Source of the DNA: CAYMNU01 sp964391885
GTDB lineage: Archaea > Altiarchaeota > Altiarchaeia > JAFGQM01
Assembly: GCA_964391885.1 (NCBI GenBank)
Contig: CAYMNU010000080.1
Coordinates: forward strand, 1 to 10,541
Length of the DNA stretch: 10,541 bases
Direction: 5' to 3'
A model generated the notes under the pieces. That model made no database searches and had not been told where the DNA came from. It saw only the letters and a list, made by a program, of their open reading frames with translations. The position numbers and the translations under genes were made by a program. The stretch's first letter is position 1. Each line of letters starts with the position of its first letter. This document shows positions 5,661 to 10,541 of this stretch, in pieces.

Positions 5661-7123
5661 AAACTACGAAAAATACCAAGGCAGAGCTTCCGGTCTTTAA
5701 GATGCTCATCGGGGGCAAGTGGGTATCTTCATCAGCAAAGGCGACCATGGACGTAGGTTCCCCTCTGGACGGCGAGCCGATAGCCCGCGTGCAGAAAGCG
5801 ACAGTCAAAGACGCTGAAAAGGCAATTAAAACGGCATACGACAGCAGGCACAAGATTGCGAAAATGCCAGCATTCGAGCGCGCCAAGATATTAAATGAAA
5901 TAGGCGAGCTGGTTTATGATTATATGGATGAGCTCGTCGAGCTCATAGTTATAGACGCCGGCAAGCCCCGCTCAGTCGCAGAGGGCGAGGTGAAGGCCAC
6001 TGCAGAGCGCTTCAAGTATGCTGCAGAGGAGGCCAAACAGATAACCGGCGAGTCGCTCATGGGTGACATGGTTCCATGGGACCAGAAAAAAGTAGGTATG
6101 GTCATAAAGCAGCCACTCGGTGTTGTGCTGGCAATATCGCCATTCAACTATCCTCTTTTCATAGCATCGGCTAAGATAGCTCCGGCCTTGGCAGCGGGCA
6201 ACAGCGTTGTCTGCAAGCCGGCGAGCGACGACCCCCTTGCCGTAATTTTCCTGGCAGAGCTAATGCAGGCAGCTGGCCTTCCCGACGGGGTGTTTAATCT
6301 CATCACGGGCAGCGGGGGAGAAATAGGCGATTTCCTTGCAAGCCACCCAAAAGTGAATATGATTTCTTTCACAGGCAGCTCCTCGGTGGGCAAGAGGATT
6401 GCCGATGTCGCAGTTCTCCAGAAGCTCCACCTTGAACTGGGCGGCAAGTCCCCCGCTCTGGTGCTTGAAGACGCGGACTTGGACCTTGCAGCCAAGGCAT
6501 GCATAAGCGGAGCATTCAAGTTCTCAGGCCAGCGATGCGACGCCATAAGCCGGATATTCGTGGACAAGAAGGTCGCCTCGAAATTCATCAAGAAGCTTGT
6601 CGCCGAGGCGAAGAAATGGAAGATGGGCGACCCGTATGAGGCTGATGTGAAAATAGGCCCGCTGATAAATGCGGCTGCCGTGGAAAAAGTGGATTCGCTT
6701 GTCAAGGATGCGAAGCGCAAGGGCGCTAAAGCCCTGCTTGGCGGCAAGAAGTCATGCGGCTTCTTCTACGAGCCTACGGTACTGGATTATGTGACACCAA
6801 AGATGAGGATAGCATGGGAAGAGACTTTTGGACCTGTCGCATCAGTCATACGCGTGAATGATTATGAAGAGATGATAAAGCTTGCCAACGACTCCGAATT
6901 CGGCCTGGATGCGTCTGTGTTCACCCAAGACGTGGACAAGGCGCTCGATGCTGGCATGCGCCTGGAGGATGGCACGGTCAATATAAATGCGGCACCTGCG
7001 CACGGAGTGGGAAATTTCCCATTCGGCGGCGATAAAGACTCGGGCATGGACAGGGAAGGCATCAAATTCTCAGTGGACGAGATGACCAAGCTGCACACCA
7101 TAATCTTCAATCCGAAGAAATAA
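5657..7123 (+). CDS. gapN: Aldehyde dehydrogenase, probably non-phosphorylating glyceraldehyde-3-phosphate dehydrogenase
   Basis: A 488-residue member of the NAD(P)-dependent aldehyde dehydrogenase superfamily. The catalytic set is complete: Asn164 (SPFNYP), Glu260 (HLELGGK), nucleophile Cys294 (GQRC) and Glu389 (WEETFGP), with FTGSSSVG (238-245) in the cofactor fold. The stretch FSGQRCDAISR and the ending HGVGNFPFGG-KDSG-REG resemble archaeal GapN, which oxidises glyceraldehyde 3-phosphate straight to 3-phosphoglycerate without making ATP. Succinate-semialdehyde or lactaldehyde dehydrogenase are the alternatives, so the substrate is less certain than the family. The start overlaps the DUF1858 stop by four bases. 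The N-terminal residues 1-12 (Lys/Thr rich) look like an unconserved extension; an internal ATG at residue 16 is possible but would cut into the first strand. Confidence 0.9.
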   Translation: MKTTKNTKAELPVFKMLIGGKWVSSSAKATMDVGSPLDGEPIARVQKATVKDAEKAIKTAYDSRHKIAKMPAFERAKILNEIGELVYDYMDELVELIVIDAGKPRSVAEGEVKATAERFKYAAEEAKQITGESLMGDMVPWDQKKVGMVIKQPLGVVLAISPFNYPLFIASAKIAPALAAGNSVVCKPASDDPLAVIFLAELMQAAGLPDGVFNLITGSGGEIGDFLASHPKVNMISFTGSSSVGKRIADVAVLQKLHLELGGKSPALVLEDADLDLAAKACISGAFKFSGQRCDAISRIFVDKKVASKFIKKLVAEAKKWKMGDPYEADVKIGPLINAAAVEKVDSLVKDAKRKGAKALLGGKKSCGFFYEPTVLDYVTPKMRIAWEETFGPVASVIRVNDYEEMIKLANDSEFGLDASVFTQDVDKALDAGMRLEDGTVNINAAPAHGVGNFPFGGDKDSGMDREGIKFSVDEMTKLHTIIFNPKK

Positions 7124-7130
7124 ACAAGCT

Positions 7131-7140
7131 TGGCTTTTTT
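7131..7140 (+). terminator. Possible T-tract terminator after gapN
   Basis: A run of six T follows GGC eight bases after the gapN stop, within the 30-base gap to the convergent membrane-protein gene. Archaeal polymerase can stop at such T-tracts without a hairpin. The evidence is composition and position only. Confidence 0.3.
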
Positions 7141-7153
7141 AAATACCCTAGCT

Positions 7154-7369
7154 TTAGCTGAGTTTCTTTGTGTTTAGTATCCAGGAAGGCTTGCCAAGCA
7201 GGGAGCTTAGCCCTGTGTCTATGGCCACAAAAAGCAGAAAGCCTACGACAATTGCCTCAAGTACTTGTTCATATGTAATATAATAAACGGCTCCGAGCAT
7301 GACTGCGCAAGCGGCAGCGACAAAAAGCACATTCGAGACCAATGGAAGCTCGAACTTTGATTTTTTCAT
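7154..7369 (-). CDS. Small two-helix membrane protein
   Basis: Unrecognised protein of 71 residues. A short charged start (MKKSKFE) leads to two predicted membrane helices (about 10-31 and 35-57) and a polar C-terminus ending NTKKLS. By the positive-inside rule both ends would lie in the cytoplasm. The frame is open further upstream to 7825, but that part is antisense to prefoldin beta, and ATG 7369 sits about 26 bases from a good TATA-like box, so this start is preferred. It is convergent with gapN (30 bases between stops) and divergent from prefoldin. No function can be assigned. Confidence 0.62.
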   Translation of the reverse strand: MKKSKFELPLVSNVLFVAAACAVMLGAVYYITYEQVLEAIVVGFLLFVAIDTGLSSLLGKPSWILNTKKLS

Positions 7370-7387
7370 GTGATTATAATGCCCCCT

Positions 7388-7399
7388 TAAATAAAAATA
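7388..7399 (-). promoter_or_regulatory. TATA box for the two-helix membrane protein
   Basis: On the minus strand the sequence TATTTTTATTTA is centred about 25 bases upstream of ATG 7369, which would place transcription start at or next to the ATG, as for other genes in the window. Confidence 0.45.
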
Positions 7400-7458
7400 C
7401 CCCAAATCCTTTGTAAACAAGTCTTGACGAAATGCATTTGTTTTAAAGCACAGCCCTG

Positions 7459-7467
7459 AAAATATAG
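7459..7467 (+). promoter_or_regulatory. Possible TATA box for the prefoldin-DHH pair
   Basis: AAAATATAG is centred about 30 bases before ATG 7494 and would give a leader of a few bases. The region from 7459 to 7493 is A-rich throughout, so the exact element is uncertain. Confidence 0.35.
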
Positions 7468-7493
7468 CAATAAAAAAATAAATACTGATACAA

Positions 7494-7841
7494 ATGCAAG
7501 ACAAAATACCACAAGAGCTACAAAACAAGATAGCCCAGTTCCAGACTCTGCAGCAGCAAATGCAGATGGTCGCTGTGCAGAAACAGCAGCTTACTATGGA
7601 TAAGGGCGAGGCCGAGGAAGCTTCCAAAGAGCTCGGCTCTGCGAAGGGCGATGTGTATAAAGCCGTCGGCCCCCTGCTGATAAAGTCGGATAAGTCTAAG
7701 CTGTCCGCTGAGCTCGAGGAATCTGCAAGCTCGGCAGCCAATAAGATATCCCTTCTGGAAAAGCAGGAACAAAAGCTGGCAGCAAAGCTGCAGGAGCTGC
7801 AGAAAGGCTTGCAGGCTGGCCTCAAGGCCGCCGGCGCCTGA
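7494..7841 (+). CDS. pfdB: Prefoldin subunit beta
   Basis: Prefoldin is the hexameric (two alpha, four beta) ATP-independent chaperone that holds unfolded proteins with six coiled-coil tentacles and passes them to the thermosome. The product has 115 residues, the usual beta-subunit size. It shows a Gln-rich first helix (about 5-45, NKIAQFQTLQQQMQ), the single beta-hairpin with the hallmark VYKAVGPLLIK (54-64), and a second coiled-coil helix (about 70-110). The Ala/Gly-rich tail is typical of the tentacle ends. The stop overlaps the ATG of the DHH gene by one base (TGATG), so the two are coupled. The alpha subunit is not in the window. Confidence 0.95.
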   Translation: MQDKIPQELQNKIAQFQTLQQQMQMVAVQKQQLTMDKGEAEEASKELGSAKGDVYKAVGPLLIKSDKSKLSAELEESASSAANKISLLEKQEQKLAAKLQELQKGLQAGLKAAGA

Positions 7842-8815
7842 TGGCGTTGCTTGGGGATGTGGCAGAATCAGGTACTGGTGTAGTAATATTGTCGCATCTC
7901 AATGCGGACCCTGATGCAGTTGGCTCTAGCATAGCGGTATATGAGTTTCTGAAATCCCAAGGATTAGAGCCCCGGATGGCTGCAGCAGGCGGCGTCAACG
8001 CGCTCGCAAGGAATCTTCTGAAAAAGCTGGGCTATAAGATAGAGGTCAATCCGAATCTCGATGGTGTTGATGCAGTCCTGATACTCGATACGTCATCAGT
8101 CAGCCAGCTTGCCCCTGTAGATATCAGGTCCTTTGGGGGCAGACTATTTATTGTTGACCATCATATACCGGATGAGGACCTCAAAGCGAAGGCCGAGTTA
8201 GGCATATACGACGCATCAGCAACATCCACATCCGAAATAATATACAGCTTGCTTAAAGAGGAATCATTCGCATTCAACAAGAACTCATGCCTCGCCCTGG
8301 TAACTGGCATCGTCACCGACACTGCACATCTACAGTTCGCCCGTCCGGAGACTTTTAGGATAGTAGCTGATCTACTTGAGATTGCAAGGGAGACCTACCC
8401 CGATGTTTTGAACTTCATTTCCATACCCACAGAGCCCTCACGCAAGATAGCCCATCTCAAGGCAGCATCACGCCTTCAGATGGAGAAGCTTGATGAATGG
8501 ATAGTGGCGTTGTCGCACGTCAGTTCATTCGAGGCGAGCGCGGCAAGGTCTTTGATTAAAATAGGTGCCGACGTGGCATTTGTATGCTCTATCGAAAAGG
8601 GCGAGGCCCGGGTCAGTGTCAGAGCCAATAATGCATTCATCAAAAAGACTGGCATAAACTTTGCCAGAGAGTTCACGCAGGCATTGAGTGATGAGCTGAA
8701 TGGCGCGGGGGGCGGACATGTCGCGGCGGTGAGTGTAAATGGGACATTCAAGGGCGACGAGGCTGAATTGTTGAGGCTCTGCCTCAAAATACTTGAGGGG
8801 CTGCTCAGGCATTAA
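7841..8815 (+). CDS. DHH/DHHA1-family phosphoesterase (NrnA-like)
   Basis: A 324-residue DHH-superfamily phosphoesterase. The metal-binding motifs are complete: HLNADPDAVGSS (19-30; His19, Asp23, Asp25), Asp83 in LILDTSS, the DHH triplet (106-108) and Asp160 in GIVTDTAHLQF. The C-terminal DHHA1 domain carries GGGH (290-293), which binds the substrate phosphate or base in this family. Relatives (NrnA, GdpP-type enzymes, RecJ) cut short oligonucleotides, pAp or cyclic dinucleotides. There is no RecJ OB-fold, so a nanoRNase or pAp phosphatase role is most likely, but the exact substrate is inferred. Archaeal relatives are often found next to prefoldin beta and translation genes, as here. The ATG overlaps the prefoldin stop. 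Confidence 0.9.
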   Translation: MALLGDVAESGTGVVILSHLNADPDAVGSSIAVYEFLKSQGLEPRMAAAGGVNALARNLLKKLGYKIEVNPNLDGVDAVLILDTSSVSQLAPVDIRSFGGRLFIVDHHIPDEDLKAKAELGIYDASATSTSEIIYSLLKEESFAFNKNSCLALVTGIVTDTAHLQFARPETFRIVADLLEIARETYPDVLNFISIPTEPSRKIAHLKAASRLQMEKLDEWIVALSHVSSFEASAARSLIKIGADVAFVCSIEKGEARVSVRANNAFIKKTGINFAREFTQALSDELNGAGGGHVAAVSVNGTFKGDEAELLRLCLKILEGLLRH

Positions 8816-8849
8816 GCAGGGTGACTAGGGCGGATTTCCATATCTAACA

Positions 8850-8859
8850 TATTTAAATA
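8850..8859 (+). promoter_or_regulatory. TATA box for the eS8 operon
   Basis: TATTTAAATA is a near-ideal archaeal TATA box in the 99-base gap after the DHH gene. The predicted start of transcription is about 8880, which gives a leader of about 35 bases before ATG 8915, unlike the leaderless pattern at other promoters here. Confidence 0.6.
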
Positions 8860-8876
8860 CCACCCTTCAAATTAAC

Positions 8877-8896
8877 CGCTCTGTTGCGACAGGGCG
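8877..8896 (+). promoter_or_regulatory. Leader hairpin upstream of eS8
   Basis: Bases 8877-8884 (CGCTCTGT) can pair with 8889-8896 (ACAGGGCG): eight pairs, one of them G-U, closing a four-base loop TGCG that fits the stable UNCG tetraloop pattern. It lies at or just after the predicted transcription start and ends 18 bases before the eS8 ATG. No T-tract follows, so it is not a terminator. It might control translation or mRNA stability of the ribosomal protein operon; that role is inferred. Confidence 0.45.
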
Positions 8897-8914
8897 ATAA
8901 CTGTTAATCTTAAA

Positions 8915-9271
8915 ATGACTCAATACCAGGGGCGGCATGCAAAGCTTGCGAAAAGGAAGAAGAAGAAGTCAGAGCTGGGTGGAGACCCCAGGAAGCCGAA
9001 GCTGGCCGACAAGGAGGAGCGCAAGAAGTTGCGCGTTTCAGGCGGGAAGGACAAAATAGTCTCTGTAAAGGCGCTTTATGTCAACGTCTCCGATGGGAGT
9101 AAGACCAAGAAGGTGGCAATTACTGCAGTCGATGAAAATCCCGCGAACAAAGACTTCAAGCGCGAGAACATACTCTCCCTCGGCGGCCTGGTTGACACTG
9201 AACTGGGCAAGGCCAAGATAGTCTCCAGGCCAAGCCAGGACGGCGTTGTAAATGCGGTTTTGGTAAAATAA
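8915..9271 (+). CDS. rps8e: 30S ribosomal protein eS8 (S8e)
   Basis: eS8 is an archaeal/eukaryotic protein of the small ribosomal subunit that binds 16S rRNA. The product is 118 residues, close to the usual archaeal length. The start is typical (YQGRHAKLAKRKKKKSELGG), with a very basic N-terminal arm (8-48), then the beta-rich body (about 48-118) with the family stretch ENPANKDFKRENILSLGGLVDTELGKA. It heads a probable operon with the CCG protein one frame-gap downstream (two bases between stop and start). Confidence 0.95.
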   Translation: MTQYQGRHAKLAKRKKKKSELGGDPRKPKLADKEERKKLRVSGGKDKIVSVKALYVNVSDGSKTKKVAITAVDENPANKDFKRENILSLGGLVDTELGKAKIVSRPSQDGVVNAVLVK

Positions 9272-9273
9272 GG

Positions 9274-9963
9274 ATGCTTTCTTCGATCTCCGGATTGCTT
9301 AGGCGCGGGTCTATCCTGCACATGGGCTGTAAAAATTGTGGCAATGAGGAGTCTTATCTGGGCGTCAAGGTATTAAATAAACTGGGCGTCGAGCCCGACA
9401 TAAATGAATTTAGCTGTGGCTGTGATTATTTTGGCATGGACGAGGATAAAATAATCTCAATTGCCGAGGAAAACAAGCGCCTTCTCAAGGGCTATAGCTT
9501 AGCAATAGTAGGCTGTGCACGCTGCTACCATGTTATGAGGAAATATTACAAATACATAAAGGTCAAGCACATCTCCCAGATAATATTTGAGAAGCTCCCA
9601 GATTCGGATTATGGTGGCAGCGGAGAAGTATTCTATCACGATCCCTGCTTCCTTGCCCGCTACGAGCACCTTACTGAAAATCCGCGCAAAGTACTTGAAA
9701 CCTTGGGCTACAGCGTACGCGAGTTCAAGAATAACCGGACGAAAACAGACTGCTGCGGAGGCTACTCTCCAATTAGGGCCTTGCGTGACAGAGCCTCGGA
9801 TATGCGTCTTGACACGATACCCAAAAAATCAGCCATAACATCACCATGTCCTAAATGTACGCAGAACTTCCTCACTTTTAATAAATCAAACGACAAAAGC
9901 ATCAGGCATTTTTTGGAACTGGTGGATGATGCTCTTGGTATAGAGATAGCTGCCGTTTGTTAA
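9274..9963 (+). CDS. CCG-domain iron-sulfur protein (HdrB-like Fe-S oxidoreductase)
   Basis: A 229-residue protein with two cysteine-rich (CCG) domains, as in heterodisulfide reductase HdrB/HdrD and other Fe-S oxidoreductases, where CCG cysteines hold a [4Fe-4S] or non-cubane cluster. The second domain is canonical: HDPC (Cys125), DCCGG (160-161) and CPKC (192/195). The first is altered: MGCKNC (19/22), FSCGC (48/50) in place of CCG, and GCARC (81/84). No ferredoxin-type 4Fe-4S domain precedes it, so electrons must come from a partner protein. The ATG is two bases after the eS8 stop and its first residues lead straight into the first strand (SILHMGC), so this start is kept over ATG 9322. Substrate unknown. 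Its place between two ribosomal protein genes is unusual. Confidence 0.85.
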   Translation: MLSSISGLLRRGSILHMGCKNCGNEESYLGVKVLNKLGVEPDINEFSCGCDYFGMDEDKIISIAEENKRLLKGYSLAIVGCARCYHVMRKYYKYIKVKHISQIIFEKLPDSDYGGSGEVFYHDPCFLARYEHLTENPRKVLETLGYSVREFKNNRTKTDCCGGYSPIRALRDRASDMRLDTIPKKSAITSPCPKCTQNFLTFNKSNDKSIRHFLELVDDALGIEIAAVC

Positions 9964-9997
9964 TATGCGAATAATCCTACAATAGCTATATAATAAA

Positions 9998-10171
9998 ATG
10001 GAAGAGACAAAAAGCAAGTTTATGAAAGTGGAGTGCAAGGGCTGCGGCAACACGCAGGTAGTATTCGATCGTGCCAAAAGTAAGGTTTCCTGCATGGTAT
10101 GCGACAAGGAGCTTGTCGAGCCTACTGGCGGCAGGGCCAAAGTGCACGGGGAAATCAAGAGGTCTTTCTGA
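9998..10171 (+). CDS. rps27e: 30S ribosomal protein eS27 (S27e)
   Basis: eS27 is a small zinc-ribbon protein of the archaeal/eukaryotic small ribosomal subunit. Translated by hand it has 57 residues. The zinc ligands are CKGC (Cys13, Cys16) and CMVC (Cys32, Cys35), 15 residues apart, followed by the family stretch LVEPTGGRAKVHGEI. The gene is close to the lower size limit for ORF finders and easy to miss. It lies 34 bases after the CCG gene and two bases before aIF2 alpha; the eS27-aIF2 alpha pair is a conserved archaeal arrangement. An A/T stretch before it (9984-9997) is too near the ATG to be its TATA box, so cotranscription from upstream is likely. Confidence 0.95.
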   Translation: MEETKSKFMKVECKGCGNTQVVFDRAKSKVSCMVCDKELVEPTGGRAKVHGEIKRSF

Positions 10172-10173
10172 TA

Positions 10174-10541
10174 ATGGCTGACAACTATCCTGACAAAGGG
10201 GAGCTGGTGCTGGCGAAGGTAGAGCGTGTAATGGGCTATGGCGCTTTTGTCAGGCTTGAGGAATACGACAACAAGCAGGGTATGGTCAGCATCAAGGAGT
10301 TTTCCCGCAAATGGGTCAAAAACCCCCGTGATTATCTTAAAGAAGGCCAAAAGGCAGTTTTGAAAGTACTGGGCGCAAACTCAGAGCGGGGTCACATAGA
10401 TTTGAGCCTGAAGGCGGTAAACGACAATGAGCGCAGGAACAAGCTCAAAGAATTCAAGCTGGAAATAAGGATAGAAAAACTCATGGAGCGCCTTGCCGAG
10501 CGAATGAAGACCAGCAAGGAAGAGTTATATAAACTCTTCGG
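10174..10541 (+). CDS. eif2a: Translation initiation factor aIF2 alpha subunit, partial
   Basis: The alpha subunit of the aIF2 heterotrimer, which brings initiator Met-tRNA to the ribosome. 122 complete codons are present before the window ends, about the first 45 percent of a normal protein of about 260-270 residues. Residues about 7-85 form the S1-type OB-fold (GELVLAKVERVMGYGAFVRL, then GQKAVLKVLGANSERGHIDLSLKAVN), followed by the start of the helical domain (from about 88, ERRNKLKEFKLEIRIEKLMERLAE). Ser44 in KEFSRKW aligns with the regulatory Ser51 of eukaryotic eIF2 alpha (SELSRRR). It follows eS27 by two bases in the same operon. Confidence 0.95.
   Translation, partial: MADNYPDKGELVLAKVERVMGYGAFVRLEEYDNKQGMVSIKEFSRKWVKNPRDYLKEGQKAVLKVLGANSERGHIDLSLKAVNDNERRNKLKEFKLEIRIEKLMERLAERMKTSKEELYKLF

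Noticed and set aside
6148..6747. Minus-strand ORF of 199 residues inside gapN
   Set aside because: It lies wholly within a clear aldehyde dehydrogenase with all catalytic residues; a GC-biased shadow frame.
7424..7490. Possible C/D-box small RNA (TGACGA ... CCTGA ... CTGA) before prefoldin
   Set aside because: The C box is not canonical, no C' box is visible, and the spacing does not fit archaeal C/D RNAs.
7370..7825. Longer minus frame upstream of the two-helix membrane protein
   Set aside because: It is antisense to prefoldin beta, and a TATA-like box supports the internal ATG at 7369.
8801..8819. CTGCT...AGCAG inverted repeat at the end of the DHH gene
   Set aside because: Only five pairs with a nine-base loop, across the stop codon and without a T-tract; likely chance.
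9984..9997. TATA-like GCTATATAATAAAA before eS27
   Set aside because: It lies only a few bases before the ATG, so transcription from it would begin inside the gene.
9886..10350. Minus-strand ORF of 154 residues over eS27 and aIF2 alpha
   Set aside because: It is opposite two certain ribosomal/translation genes and shows no domain.

Overview
The window is archaeal. It carries the small subunit of the archaeal D-family DNA polymerase (DP1), prefoldin beta, the archaeal/eukaryotic-type ribosomal proteins eS8 and eS27, archaeal initiation factor aIF2 alpha, and a pilin-like protein with a class III (prepilin peptidase) signal peptide. Start codons usually lie about 25-30 bases from a TATA-like box and lack a clear Shine-Dalgarno sequence, which points to leaderless mRNAs. 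PolD argues against a Sulfolobus-like crenarchaeon. Short intergenic gaps and small hypothetical membrane proteins would suit an uncultured euryarchaeal or DPANN lineage, but I cannot fix the taxon from this window.

Layout. Bases 1-1425 (minus strand) form a surface/membrane block. It has three small four-helix membrane proteins that look like diverged paralogues, followed by a class III-signal, cysteine-rich secreted or pilus-like protein that runs off the left edge. Divergent from it on the plus strand (1512-3068) is DP1. Next, on the minus strand, are ilvD (dihydroxy-acid dehydratase, 3785-5404) and, directly downstream, a basic hypothetical protein (3087-3782). Divergent from ilvD across a 52-base gap is a plus-strand pair: a 67-residue DUF1858-type redox-disulfide protein and, overlapping it by four bases, a GapN-like aldehyde dehydrogenase. 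A 71-residue two-helix membrane protein (minus, 7154-7369) fills the space before prefoldin beta. Prefoldin beta is translationally coupled to a DHH-family phosphoesterase. From 8850 to the right edge runs a translation block: a promoter, a leader with a strong hairpin, eS8, a CCG-domain iron-sulfur protein, eS27 and the start of aIF2 alpha.

How the genes relate. The right part is mostly core information processing (replication, protein folding, RNA or nucleotide turnover, translation). The middle holds central or amino-acid metabolism. IlvD, the DUF1858 protein, GapN and the CCG protein all point to thiol or Fe-S redox chemistry and an anaerobic or microaerobic life. IlvD has Gly where [2Fe-2S] enzymes have their first cluster cysteine, so a labile [4Fe-4S] cluster is likely. 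I saw no tRNA or rRNA gene, CRISPR array, insertion sequence or integrase. Most points worth follow-up are the four-helix paralogue cluster with near-identical promoters, the modular cysteine-rich pilin-like protein, the eS8 leader hairpin, and the two compact divergent promoters.
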